Source of the DNA: Pestalotiopsis fici W106-1
Taxonomy: Eukaryota > Ascomycota > Sordariomycetes > Amphisphaeriales > Sporocadaceae
Assembly: GCF_000516985.1 (NCBI RefSeq)
Contig: NW_006917091.1
Location: 5,390,518 to 5,454,517 of the forward strand
Reading direction: 5' to 3'
Length of the DNA: 64,000 bases
The position numbers were made by a program, and so were the translations under genes. Under the pieces are notes generated by a model. The model was not told the DNA's origin and made no database searches. It saw only the letters and a list, made by a program, of their open reading frames with translations. How positions within the stretch are numbered: the stretch's first letter is position 1; each line of letters begins with the position of its first letter. This document shows, piece by piece, positions 35,892-47,559 of the stretch.

Positions 35892-36404
35892 GTCTCAAGT
35901 CATTGGCAAACGTCAAAACTAATCTCGGTTATCTAAAGACTGATAAACAAGTAATGGTCAATCTCATGCCCAAGGATTTCTTTAAAAGCATCAGTGCAGG
36001 AACAACTCATCCATGAACAGCCAAGAATATGTACAGCGATGCTCAACGAAAGTACATGACAAATTTTAATTCAGACTGGTCTGAATATCGTTTTGATTTT
36101 TCCTGAATGGTATGTGATAAATGCGCGTATATGAGTCAAGTAAAACCTTTCATCTGAGAAGGGGTCGAGATAAAGTGCACAGTCTCACAAGGCCATCCAG
36201 ATGTGACTTGTGGGCTAATCGCAAGTCCTGTTCTGAGTGGAGAACATGCGGTCCACGAGCATCCGTGGTCCGGATTGAAACCCTGGCCGGATCAACTATT
36301 TGAACGTCCCTAATATCGCAAAAATATCTCTAGAATCTTGGAAGTCTTGATTTTGACAAATATTTTTCATGACTGTTCTTTTTATCGCGAATCCAATTAA
36401 TACC

Positions 36405-37091
36405 ATGGCTGAGTGGAAGAAAGAAGTAAGTATTTCAGTCAAAACGACAGACTAACTTGCTCACTCTCACGTACAGACCGATTTCACAACCATAGATGCT
36501 CTTCATAAAGATCTGAGCAATCCGCCTAGCCGAGTAAGTAGTGATGATGGTTCCACAACTTTAATATTTCCTCTCAACTGACACATAGGCCAGTTCCATG
36601 ATCAGTCACTCAAGTCAACTGAAGATGAGATTCTAAACTTTTATCACGGCTTCGGCAACTTCCTAAATCACGTGAGCCATACAGATGCTGCCGCAGGAAA
36701 GCAGTTCTTTGAATTACAGGATTACTCCATCTTTGACCTCATGGGCACGGTATCGCGACCCAACCTAGAGCCGCACTACGACCACATCACCCCATACCTG
36801 GGAAAAACAAATCAGCAATTTAAAGAGGTCGAGATTGTCGCAGTCACCAAAGATTTTGGCTACATCATGGCCGTCCAACGTGTTGATGGGACTGCAGCCG
36901 ACGGATCGCCATACGACTTTTCATTCCGCTCCACTTCTCTGGTCCGCAAGATTGATGGGACTTGGAAATTCGTCCATGAGCATTACTCGTTTCCAGTCGA
37001 CATGGCAACGAAAATTGCCGACTTTACGGGAAAGCAAGGGGCCACAGAGTCTGTTGAATTCAAGAAGAAAGGAGAAAAAGACGGCCAATAA
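36405..37091 (+). CDS. SnoaL/NTF2-like protein
   Basis: Exons 36405-36425, 36477-36533 and 36594-37091 join in phase to 576 nt, 191 aa. The acceptor GGCCAG before 36594 was chosen over an AG six bases upstream because only it keeps the frame. The protein begins MAEWKKETDF. The core has EDEILNFYHGFGNFL, a long stretch with PYLGKTNQQF and GYIMAVQRVDG, then FRSTSLVRKIDGTWKFVHEHYSFPVD, the closing strands of the SnoaL-like/DUF4440 cone-shaped fold. In polyketide and meroterpenoid pathways such small proteins act as cyclases or isomerases, and others have no enzymatic role. No signal peptide or membrane segment is seen. It lies between the VOC gene and a convergent membrane-protein gene. Confidence 0.78.
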
Positions 37092-37495
37092 CTGAAAGCT
37101 GGACAATAGATGATGAACCTTGTGTCACGGAATACAGACAAAGACGCGCATTCAATCGATTCAATAAATGTTTTGTATCTGATTGATATATCCTCACACA
37201 CATATTCTACCGGATTGATGGATATTTGTCTCCGAGCGAGAATGGCATACAATATCGTATACACTGTTGTCGTACTAAGCATGAAATGGAGCAAAGATCA
37301 TTAAATATCTAATCATTTCTGTCATTTCTGAACAAGAGATGATGGATTTTTTGTCGCGTACAAGGATCCTGCAGCTATAAGTTATAAAAAAACAATTTCC
37401 CTTATCGCATTCCCACATATCATTATTCTTCACATCTTAATCAGAAACAAGTGGTTCTGTTTCCACCAGCCGCTCCAATACTCAGCTCACAGGCC

Positions 37496-38305
37496 CTAAT
37501 ACCTTTTAGTCTGCCTAGAACCACCTGTGTCAAGCTTGATACCGTCATGTATAGTAAACTGTAGAGACATGATCCACAAGCCCATGCACAAAAGGAGAGC
37601 TGAAATGGCAACAGCAGGATATGTCACATGATAACCCTTGTCTATGCTCAAGGCCATCCACACAGGAGCTCCAAACGCTGCATTTCCAATGCCATAAGAT
37701 GTGGCAGTTGTGGTGATGATGGCCAGATTTTGCCAGCCCTGCAGGTGTGGCGTGATCAAGTTGAGGATGGTTCCGGCCACCATTGGTGTGGTCGCGTTAA
37801 TGGCAGGGAACCAGAGTGGGAAGCCTCCAACAACCAATGGCTGATAGCCGTAGTACGTGTATATGCCAAAGTATAGAGGTGGATATTCAAGAATCAAATT
37901 GATAATGAAGGCCTTGAACCACAAGACTGGAACATCCTTGGCGGTAGTATTTGGATTCTGAAAGGCACTCCAGAACCAGTAGCCCATACCTCCAACGAAC
38001 CAGCCATATGTGGCGGGCACAAATATTGGAATAGGTCTGCCAAAAGTCTCAAAAGCAATCCAGTTTCCGGCACGTGGAAAGTAGCAGAAGCCAAGCACGT
38101 CGACCACGGGCTCAAAGGCTGATGCCAGACACCCTCCGATACCAAAGAGTAATGGTTTCGGGTCGCTTTTTACTGCAAGCTGGCGTATACCCATTGAAAA
38201 GAAGATGATGAATGGAAGTTGAGTAGCAATTGTGAAGTACAGTTGTTCAGTCTGTGGCATGGCCATATCCACAGGAGGCCGGCTTGTGGTGTTGGGGACA
38301 AACAT
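37496..38305 (-). CDS. Polytopic membrane protein, AveC-like (spirocyclase-related)
   Basis: A single-exon protein of 269 aa with about six to seven hydrophobic segments. Conserved-looking stretches are CLASAFEPVVDVLGFCYFP, AFETFGRPIPIFVPATYGW and a later loop with LEYPPLYFGIYTYYGYQPL followed by FPLWFP. As I remember the AveC family of actinobacterial spirocyclases, it has a comparable layout: an early loop with Asp-Pro, a membrane segment ending in LELLWLRTGAYAYAG, then a hydrophobic FPVYEP-like element. I therefore call it AveC-like with moderate confidence. Pyr4-type terpene cyclases are of similar size, but I do not see their acidic motifs. It may form a cyclic ketal or simply be an uncharacterised membrane protein of the cluster. 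It is convergent with the SnoaL-like gene and divergent from the P450 at 38889. Confidence 0.5.
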   Translation of the reverse strand: MFVPNTTSRPPVDMAMPQTEQLYFTIATQLPFIIFFSMGIRQLAVKSDPKPLLFGIGGCLASAFEPVVDVLGFCYFPRAGNWIAFETFGRPIPIFVPATYGWFVGGMGYWFWSAFQNPNTTAKDVPVLWFKAFIINLILEYPPLYFGIYTYYGYQPLVVGGFPLWFPAINATTPMVAGTILNLITPHLQGWQNLAIITTTATSYGIGNAAFGAPVWMALSIDKGYHVTYPAVAISALLLCMGLWIMSLQFTIHDGIKLDTGGSRQTKRY

Positions 38306-38888
38306 GGCGAATCAATATGTACGGAATGCGTTTAGGACAATTAAATCGACAGAATAATATGGGTAACGCGACAGCCTTTCTCTGGATTGAGTCTCTAACT
38401 GTAAACAAGTGATGGCTGAGACTTTATACAACCTCCAAGCTGCAAATCAGATTTGTTGCACTGTTTTCCGTTATAGGAAACTAAGTCATACTGAGCGCAT
38501 TCAGATGAATTGCTTTCTGGATAATCAACTACACAACCTGCCCTGAAGCTCAAGAGTCGTTTCGGGTCATGTAGGCCTCCGTCTCCGGAGTATCACTTCC
38601 GCGGAACTCACCACGGGATCTGCCGAAGACGTAGTGGGCCCGACCTTCTGAATAGGTACTAAGCTGCGGAATTTGAACATTGGGCATACTCAACGGGCAA
38701 GCTATGCGATTGGTGTAGATTATTTCAAATCAAGTTCAATACCAACTGCTCATCTCTGTAGACTGGCCGTGAAATGTTAGCGACTGGCAATCACCTGTCA
38801 AAGAACCGATAGCTCAGACATCGGACTCCTAAACCCGCGACGATAGCACATCTCACTTCAAATCAGTTTCTCGATCATTTATGCATCG
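38306..38888. promoter_or_regulatory. Divergent promoter region (AveC-like / P450)
   Basis: About 580 bp between the start codons of the minus-strand membrane protein and the plus-strand P450, so both promoters must lie here. No specific regulator site could be assigned. Confidence 0.4.
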
Positions 38889-40643
38889 ATGGGGAAGTTG
38901 TTGAGCTCAATAAGTGAAGGTATCTTGGTAATCGTTTCCAGGGTAGCTTCAGTTCCCATTCTTCTTACCGTGAGTCAAATGGCTCTTTTTAATTAAAGAG
39001 GAGAATTGACTGATTGCTAGTTTCTCATTTCTGCATACTTTGTTCTCACCTATGACAAACGTCGGAGGCTCCTACCGCCAGGGCCGAGGGGATACCCTCT
39101 CATCGGGAACCTGCCCTCACTAGCCAAACCGGATGACATACCCCGAATTACACGAGGTTGGGCCAAGAAGTATGGCCCAATTGTCTACACAAAGATGGGC
39201 GGCGTAGACTGGATTTGGGTCAACTCCGGCAGCGTCGCCAAGGAGCTCATGGACAAGCGAGGGTCGAAATACTCATCTCGTCCGAGGATGCCCATGGCGT
39301 TCGAGGCGACGTCAAATGGCAATCGAGAAATCTTCATGCCATATAATGAGCATTGGAGAACGTTGCGCAAGCTCAGCCATACCGCACTCAATTCCAGCGT
39401 TTCTGCCACGTATAAGCCAGTGCAAGATTTTGAATCAAAGCAAGTACTGTATGAGTTTCTCCATGCAGAAAATAGCTCGGCATTCTACGACATAAATCGT
39501 CGGTACTCGGCTAGTGTCATCATGACTGTCACTTACGGGCACCGCGTTAAGGATTGGAATGATCCTTATATCAAGAAGATCTACGAAGTCCTAGAGCATT
39601 TCACATTAATGTCCGAGCCTGGCAAATGGCTGGTTGATGCGTTTCCCCCACTTGCAAGCTTGCCATCATTTCTTGTCCAGGACTGGTGGAGAATCGGCCG
39701 TGAGTGGTTCACATATGATAGAGAAATCTATCTACAATTCTACCGAGATCTTGTACGACAGATCCACGATGGTAGTGCTCCAGATTGCTTCATTCGCGAC
39801 TTCTACCAGGGAGACCTGGAGAAGAGTGGCATAAGCGAGGAGCAGGCCGCCTACGCAGCAGGAGGACTAGTCGAGGCTGGAAGCGAGTCGACTTCGACCG
39901 TGATCAATGCATGGATCCTGGTTTGCCAAATATATCCCAACGTTGTTGCTGCTGCCCAAGAGGAGCTAGACCGCGTGGTGGGCTCCGATAGAATGCCTAC
40001 TTTTTCGGATGAAGACAACTTGCCCTATATCCGAGCAATGGTAAAAGAAACTCTGCGCTTCTGGCCAATCACCAAGCCTGGAATGAGCCACGCTTCAACA
40101 GAGGATGATTGGTACAATGGCTATTTCATTCCCAAAGGTAGCGTCGTTATGCTAAACTGGTGGTGAGTGTCACGTTTCTTTTTTTATTTCGGGTGTCAGA
40201 AGCAAACTCACATGTCTAGGGCAATCCACTATGACGACAACAGATGGGAGAATCCCGATATCTTTGACCCAACCCGATTTCTTTCTGATCCTCACACAGG
40301 TGCCGAGGCCGTGAATCTGTCTGACGGGAATCTCCGTGATCATTTTGCATACGGCGCCGGGCGGAGGATCTGCAGCGGCATGCATCTAGCACAAAATTCC
40401 CTCTTTATCAACATGGCACGTACACTTTGGGCTTTCAACATAAAGCGCGCCAGAGACGAGAACGGCGTTGAGATAGAGCCTTTGATGGTAACAGAACCAG
40501 GGTTTCTGAATGTCCCAGCTAGATTTGGAGCTGTTCTAGAGCCTAGGAGCAAAAGACATGCCGAGATTGTCGAAAGAGACTGGATGGAAGCCAAGATGAA
40601 GGGTGTGGCTTTGGATCGGAAGACCAAGAGAACACGCAGTTGA
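38889..40643 (+). CDS. Cytochrome P450 monooxygenase (first)
   Basis: Exons 38889-38969, 39021-40162 and 40220-40643 give 1647 nt, 548 aa, all in phase. The N-terminal membrane anchor (about residues 10-40) is followed by the Pro-rich hinge LLPPGPRGYPLIGNLP. The I-helix region is AAGGLVEAGSEST, the K-helix motif is KETLRF (ExxR), and the haem-binding loop is FAYGAGRRICSG with the axial Cys near residue 459. All canonical P450 elements are present and the gene looks intact. The overall pattern resembles fungal secondary-metabolism P450s of the O-methylsterigmatocystin-oxidoreductase-like type, but the CYP family cannot be fixed by eye. It is endoplasmic-reticulum anchored and needs a P450 reductase. 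Its neighbours suggest it oxidises a pathway intermediate. Confidence 0.93.
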
Positions 40644-40905
40644 AAGTGTGCAATTTTCTCAAAACGATTAGCGTGGGGAAGAAATCATAAAGCAAATTCT
40701 GCTTTCAAACTTTGACGTGTTCGCATTAGAATGAATAAGCCGATTTGAAAATGGTTTGTAAAAACTGAAATGAGTACAAATGGTGTTTTCTTTTTGTTCA
40801 GAACCTCATCCTCCAACGCCCATATAAACGGAAATAGGAAACAGGCTTCCGATTTTCAATTCCCTTGTTGTGATCGATTGACTCATTTCACAACACGGGA
40901 GACTA

Positions 40906-42889
40906 TCAATCATCATGACCAACAACCGTCCTCAGGATGAGGTCTGCTTGTCTTTCATCCTTAACGCTTTTTCCTCTCCAAGCCACATGTCCATCTGGCC
41001 TAACCAAGACAAACTTTCTCTGCCATACACTAGCAGCCGTTTCCTCTCCAATCAATACAACATGGGTCAACGGCATTCCAAGTCTTTTGGCTGCTTTGAC
41101 CACGGCTACACTATCACTTTCACCATCTTTGTCATTCTTGAACTCAACCAATGAGAATTCCGGCCCGAACAGATCAAATATTGACTCGCCACTGTTCAGG
41201 TACACGTGTGGCGCTCGACTTCCCGGCCATGTGGTGGGTAGATAGCAATGAGGATCCCATTCTGGCTGGGACTCAGTGTTATCAGTAACACAGATTTGAG
41301 ACTCGTAACGATATCCCATCTCTATGCCAAGATCAGTGTTTTCCCCGTCAAAGGTATGATAATGGTTTTGAAGGGTATTCTTCATCTCTACGCCCCGCTC
41401 CGTTGAGCTATTGACTTCTAGGACGTCGCTTCCCAGCAGCCCTACGGCGGTGAGATGAGCCGACATGTGAAAAGCTGCGCGCTCAACGTTTCGAATTGCC
41501 ACAGGTCGCCGCTCCTGCTCGTATGACTTGAGTAAGCCTTGGCCTCCCCACCCATTGACGACTGCAGCAAGCTTCCAGGCAATGTCGAAAGCATCTCCGA
41601 GGCCAGTATTCATGCCGTAGCCGCCTGTGGGTATGTTTTGATGTGCAGCGTCTCCTGCGAGGAAACATCGCGTTTGAGGACCTGAAAAGGCTTTTGCTAC
41701 AGCAGTGCTAGGCACATAGGTTGATCGCACGAGGATCTTGTCGATCTTGACGTGGAATGGTCCGTGCGCTCCACCAAGCACACTATACACCGCATCCTCT
41801 GAGCTGATTGAGGGCTCATCCGCATTGGAGCTCAAGGGGTAGTGTACGGTGAATGTATTCTGAGTATATCGCGCGTTAGCGCTGATAGTCCATGATTGCT
41901 TTTTTTGACGGGCATCTATGACACTTACCTGCTCATCCTGAGAGATGACGGCACCACCGAATGCGCCTTGATTGAAGACGAAAAGATGCCAGAACCGGCC
42001 TTGTTTATGTAGCCGCTCGAGATCATTAGACTCGAAATGAACCAGGAGGAATGAACTTGGTCTTCGTTGCGAAATATCAATCAGCAGGTTCGATTCAGAT
42101 AGAGACACACGGTCACTTACAGTGGACCGCCTTCAAGGCCAATGTCCAAACTCTTGCGACTCTTACTGGATGCTCCGTCACATGCCACGGAGTAACCAGC
42201 TTGAATTGTGTAAGACTCGCCATTCTTGGTGGTTACAACCTCGGCTGTCACGCCGATTTCAGTCTCGCTGATTGATTCGAGTTTGTGCTCATTTCGAACG
42301 TCGATAAGCGGATTTTCTTGGCACAGGTCTCGCATCCAAGCCTCGAAGATGTGCTGCGACACTCTCTGATAAGGTTCTAGAGGCTGGGTTCCGTCATTCT
42401 GGGTTCTAATCCTTTCCCTGTATTCATCAACTGACAAGTGGTTCCATTGGGCAAATGCGGCGTCCTGGCTAAGACCAGTAGACATCAACACATTATAGGG
42501 GATGCTGCTAGGCACGCCTACATCGATATTGGGTGTCATTAGTATGCTTGCAACAAGTAGAGGAATTACCGCTTGACGAACTCACCGCGACCACGTAGGC
42601 CGTCTGCAAGCCCAATCTTTTGCAACAGCTCCATTGATCGAGCATTGGTCAAGTCCATTTTTGGCCATCTGTCGTGTGTGAGCTTTGCATATCCTATGGA
42701 ACCCTTGTGGTCTAATTTGGTCTACCTCGTAGGTTCAGAGCTTCTTTCCAAAATAACTGATTTAACTTTGTAGAATGCCAATACCGACGCTGTCATTAAT
42801 CCAACTGGTCCAGCGCCTATGATGAGAACAGTGTCATTTGGAAGCTTGGAATTGCTATCGATGTCCGAGTATGAGTTTGGGAATGCCAT
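40906..42889 (-). CDS. FAD-dependent aromatic-ring monooxygenase (phenol-hydroxylase/MhpA-like)
   Basis: Exons 42889-42726, 42668-42586, 42517-42121, 42055-41929 and 41859-40906 sum to 1725 nt, 574 aa. The last intron is a multiple of three (69 nt) and has no stop, so it can also be retained without breaking the frame. Class A flavoprotein motifs are present: VLIIGAGPVGLMTASVLA (GxGxxG), TNARSMELLQKIGL, CDGASS (the DG motif) and FLAGDAAHQNIPTGGYGMN (GD motif). The C-terminal part resembles the thioredoxin-like domain of phenol hydroxylases (DGHVAWR near the end). Such enzymes hydroxylate phenols or do related ring oxidations with NAD(P)H and oxygen. The start at 42889 was preferred to an ATG six codons upstream because the family sequence begins soon after it. 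It is convergent with the upstream P450. Confidence 0.88.
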
Positions 42890-43158
42890 GATCGACACAT
42901 TAATCAACCAGATCAGCTTAGAATGTTGCTTGCACTACCACGTACGCATAGTTTCACTCGTCTGATGAGCAATACAGTATTCATAACCTTTAATTTGATT
43001 CAACGTATATGCATCTCAAGCAATTTAGAATGTGCATACTGCAGATATGCCATGCATGGGTTCTGATGAGGACGAATGCAGATTGTTCCGGCCGGCCCGA
43101 ACGAGTCCGGGTATCAATTCACGGTCGTAGGTAACACTGACACATTAGTACTGGCCCC

Positions 43159-44330
43159 TCAATTTGGTTGACCTTTCTCAGCTGCAGTGCGAGCCAGGAT
43201 TGGTCCTAGCGCCTTGGCAATTGCCTCGGGCGGGACAGTTGTTCCCTTTCCCATCTTCCCATCGATCAAGCCAGGAGGGGCAATATTCCACTCCGGAATG
43301 ATTCTTCTCCCGGCCTGAGAAACTTCTAAAATGGTCCCGCCAGGATAATCAGCAGATTCTACCGCGCCACTTATCGCATTGGCGACCTCTTCAGATGTAA
43401 TGGCAACGGAAGAGTCCACACCGAACCGCTCACCGGATCCCGGGGTGCCAGTTGTCCAGATGGGAGTTGTCACAATCCTGTTGGGAAACTGTTATTCATG
43501 CGAACAAGTTCGGGCTTTTCAAGATGGAAGGTGGCACAAACCCTGGACATATGCACACTACTTTGACACCCTGCAGCTCTTGCGCGGATCCGAGGCTCCT
43601 GGTGAAGCCTACAACGGCGTGCTTTGTGGCACTGTAGATAGGCCCTGCATATTGTTTGCTATATCCCGCAATGGATCCGACAATGGCTACTACGCCTTGC
43701 TTATTTCTGCCCAGAAAGGCGCGAATGGCAAGCCTTGTGAGCTTGATCTTGATCGGCACACTTAGTATGATTTTGGTGCTACAATGGTAGACAGGTGGGG
43801 ACACCTACTGGATGGTTGACATTGATGTCAATATGTTTGTAGCCATTGCTCTCCAGGGGCTCAGGGTCCTCCCAGAAGTTTGAGTAGGGCTATGTACTCG
43901 TGTGAGCCAAGTGATTGGGATTCTGTCTCCGCTCCTCGGGGAGACATTGACTCGCTTGTGGTATAATATCCTTACCGGTTCAAAGACGCCTGCTGACGCA
44001 ACAAAAACGTCTGGAACGTCGCCGAACTTGTTGATTGACACATTGATTAGGTTTTGAAGATCGGGCCATTTGGTAACATCACAATGAACGAATTCAATTG
44101 CAGTGTGATCCTTGATCGCGAGCTTTGCATCCTCCGTAAGGGTGATATCAGCTACAATGACGGCCTTTGCTCCTTTTGATTGTGCCAGAAGAGCATATGA
44201 AAGCCCAATGCCTGTTAAGATAAACACTTGAGATTAGTGGTTGGAGCGATATGCGTAGGGCCTTATTCTCACCAGATCCACCGCCTGTGACCACAATGAT
44301 CTTGCTTTCAATTGGGAACTTCCAAGACAT
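43159..44330 (-). CDS. Short-chain dehydrogenase (15-hydroxyprostaglandin-dehydrogenase-like)
   Basis: Exons 44330-44273, 44211-43976, 43889-43809, 43747-43542 and 43477-43159 give 900 nt, 299 aa, in phase at every junction. The cofactor-binding loop is TGGGSGIGL and follows a short N-terminus (MSWKFPIESKIIVV). Then come VADITL with an Asp at the strand end favouring NAD, HCDVTKW and ASAGVFEP. The catalytic set is Ser150 (VGSIAG), Tyr163 and Lys167 (YSATK), then CICPGIVTTP. The Asn-containing VNHP precedes the fourth exon. All active-site residues are intact. It likely oxidises a secondary alcohol or reduces a ketone in the same pathway as the adjacent FAD monooxygenase and P450s. The intergenic region to the next P450 is divergent. 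Confidence 0.9.
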
Positions 44331-45085
44331 GGCGTAGAAATATAGTGTTTACACAGCGACGTTACAAAAACAACCATTTGCAGGAGAAACAACCATTTAT
44401 TGGCCCTAAAGAAAGAACTTTGCGGGGCTGATATAATATTCGGGGTTCTGGGAAACAACTCCCGGAATATGTTGAGATGCCAACCGCCACCAGCTGCCGT
44501 TTGTCAGACCAGCGATGAATCAGCGAGTGGAGAGTGCGCTCGGAAATCAATAATCCAACAGGCCAACCATTAGATGACAAAGGAATAGAGTGTGAATTAG
44601 TTGATTTTCACCTTAATGACTATAGATAATCTAATTAGTTATACATCAATTACTTTAAGGCGCTTTTCGCGTGGTAAACTAACCCTTAGAGCAGATACCC
44701 TCTGAATATAACCCCACTCAGCACCTAAACTCAGGGTGATTCAAGCGTAAAGTTGTTTACACACGCTCTAAAACCAGATTTATCCTTCAGCTCTAATTAA
44801 TGAAGAAGCTGTGATTGCTAAAACAAAGCCCGTGACGGCGTTAAAAAGCTCCGGGATTTCCTTTGCTTCCATATATGCGACGTGATTACTACGGGATTAG
44901 TATAACACGACGCCGCGGAGGTCGGGTCCTCTCCTCCTCCCCATGTCCTTGACCTTAAGAAACTTCTGCTTGTATCGCCGGAAATTAAGGTTAACACTTT
45001 TGAGCTCAAAGGTTGATTATTCAAGTTTCTTATTGGATTGTGTACATGGATTAGGTTGCAAGAACTATCATAACCCATCATTGCT
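44331..45085. promoter_or_regulatory. Divergent promoter region (SDR / second P450)
   Basis: About 755 bp between two start codons on opposite strands. It must carry both promoters. Short AT-rich patches occur around 44600-44660. No binding site could be named. Confidence 0.4.
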
Positions 45086-47246
45086 ATGGAAGAACACTCG
45101 TACCTCTATTATTACTCTTTCGCAGCATTATGCTTGCTTTTCCTCGCAAACAAAGTCTTGCAGTATGGCAGCAGACCGAAGAGGTTTCCTCCAGGTTGGT
45201 TAAAAATCCTACCTCGCGCTATAAGGTAATATCAAGAGGCTAACGAAATTCTCCAGGGCCCCCAACCTTGCCCGTACTAGGCAATCTTCATCAAATGCCA
45301 ACCAAGAACTTTCACATCGAGTTTCAAAAATTGGCACAGAAATGTAGCGAATTTCACTATAAAACTGCAGTTCAGAACTAATGGAATGCGCAGACGGTCC
45401 GATAGTCACCATGAAACTCGGAGGGCAGAACTTGTTCCTGTTGAATGATCCTGTGGTGGTCAAAGACCTCATCGAAAAGAGGAGCAGTAACTACTCTTGT
45501 CGCCCTGACTTGTATATCCGGAGCTTTGGCGATAATCTGAATATTGCTTTTCGAGAGTCGGCATTCCCTCGACCACTATGATGAAGAATGTGGAACTGAT
45601 TTACATTTGCAGCAACGATGATGTCTGGCGGCGACAAAGAAAGATGTATCACATCCGTTTGAACGTCAAATCAGCAGATAGATATGTCCCATACCAGGAA
45701 TTTGATAGCCTCCAGCTCATCAAAGATCTCGCCATTCGACCCGAGAGCTGGGTGCAGCATGTGCAGCGGTACACAGCGAGCATTTCTACAGCGTTGCTCT
45801 ACGGTTGGAGGACTCCAGAGACCAATACCGGCTACGTGAAAGATTTACTTGAAGTATTCACTCCACAAGGCTCCTGATCCGAGTACTTCAACTGACCATA
45901 GCAGTGGATGGATGTTACGTCAGAGGCTGCAAATTTCCAACTGGTGGACTTTTACCCATTCCTACGTCCTATATATCGATTCCTACCTTACTGGCTACTG
46001 CCAAGTGTAGAAAGGCTTCACAATCTACAGAAGCTGGAGGATCGTGTCTTTATGCAACTTTTGAATCGTGCCAAGGAAAGAATAGAGTCTGGAAATGCTT
46101 GTCCCAGTTCGTCAGCACACGCAGTGAACATAATCAGTAGTGCTAAACTTTGTTACAGGTTTTATTGGGGATATGCTGCAGGACAAGGATGCAGATAGAC
46201 TCGACGATCGACAAATAGCCCATAATGCGGCTCATGGTTTTGGGGCAGCAATGTTAGCACTTGTTCCTTCCTGGTTCTGCGGCTGAGCCTTCAAGCTAAA
46301 ATCAGTACTCAGGGATACGTCTGCCAACACAATTCTTGGCTTCATCAAGGTAGGTCTGTGACCAAACTACAGGGGAAATGCGCTCATCTGAAAGTAGGCC
46401 ATGGTGTTATTTTCAGAGGCTCAGGCCAAAGCCCAACGGGAAATCGATGCTATAATTGGTGATAGTCGGATTCCAGAATGGAAAGACCGTCCCGTTTTGC
46501 CCTATGTGCGTGGTGTGGTGGAAGAGACCTTGAGATGTGAGTTTTGATTCAAGCCTACACTACAAGAACCAGGACTGATTATTGCACAGGGGCACCGAGT
46601 CCGCTGAGTGCTGCCGTTCCTCACTCGGTCAAGGAAGATGACGTTTACAATGGCATGACCATACCCAAAGGTTCCATGGTCATGATGAATGTGAGTTCAG
46701 GAGCCCATCAATTGCACCAGTGGTTGCTGGCAAATTAATCCCAAAAAGGTCTGGACGCTGAATCACGAGCGAGTTATGGAGACAAGAGACTTTGACCCAA
46801 TGCGACAGACTGGCGAGGAAACTCTGATAGAGAATAATGCGATCAACCAGGACTCGGAGAAGCGACTTCACTTTACCTTTGGGGCAGGAAGAAGAGTGTG
46901 CCCTGGATTTCATGTCGCCGAAAGAAATTTATTTCTCGCGATATCCCGTATATTGTGGGGCTTTACAATCACACCTGCGAAAAATCCGGATGGTTCCTCA
47001 GTGCCCATCAATCGCGATGCTGTGACGCCAGGTCTGATTGTGAGACCCGAGGATTTCGAGTCAGTTTTATGTGTTTCAAATTGTTGACCTAAACTAATAC
47101 AGCGTGTTAGATGTGAAATCAAACCGCGCTCTGCTGCCCGCCAGCAGATGATACTGGATCTGTGGGCAAAGTCAGAAGAAAGCCTTGACGAAGATGGTAA
47201 TTTCACTTCTGCATTCGTTCATTCAGTTTTTGGTAGCGGAAAATGA
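45086..47246 (+). CDS. Cytochrome P450 monooxygenase (second)
   Basis: An intron-rich gene. I read exons 45086-45194, 45257-45343, 45394-45556, 45613-45853, 45902-46106, 46159-46252, 46313-46349, 46398-46536, 46590-46690, 46749-47059 and 47111-47246. They total 1623 nt, 540 aa, with matching phases at all ten junctions. Features are an N-terminal membrane anchor (YYYSFAALCLLFLANKV), hinge RFPPGPPTLPVLGNLH, C-helix WRRQRK, I-helix region with MDTSANTI, K-helix EETLR, and the haem loop FTFGAGRRVCPG with the axial Cys near residue 443. It ends FGSGK before the TGA. The position usually holding the I-helix Gly/Thr pair reads DTSANT, so the Thr is kept. The gene looks functional despite its many short introns. 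It resembles the first P450 in style but is clearly distinct. Its stop lies about 190 bp from the edge of the large transposon block. Confidence 0.85.
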
Positions 47247-47459
47247 GAAAAAGTCATGGCCCAGAATCCCAAAGTCGTAGGATATATAGACTACTAGGTA
47301 TATTTTGAATCACATTATTATTCTTTTCCAGAGTCTACAATGAACAATCTAGGTTGAGCCAAAAATGACCGATGCAAGCTGGTTGCACTTGGAGACGCCC
47401 CATATGGGGAAATGTTCGCGGCGACAGTGGGTATACGGAGCACCAGAGGCCAAACTATT

Positions 47460-47559
47460 NNNNNNNNNNNNNNNNNNNNNNNNNNNNNNNNNNNNNNNNN
47501 NNNNNNNNNNNNNNNNNNNNNNNNNNNNNNNNNNNNNNNNNNNNNNNNNNNNNNNNNNN
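47460..47559. other. Assembly gap (100 N)
   Basis: Exactly 100 N, the conventional size for a gap of unknown length. It falls inside the left terminal inverted repeat of the large transposon relic, as expected for a collapsed or unassembled repeat. Confidence 0.99.

Noticed and set aside
37496..38305. Pyr4-type membrane terpene cyclase as identity of the membrane protein
   Set aside because: Size and topology fit roughly, but the conserved acidic motifs of that family are not seen and the AveC-like pattern fits better.
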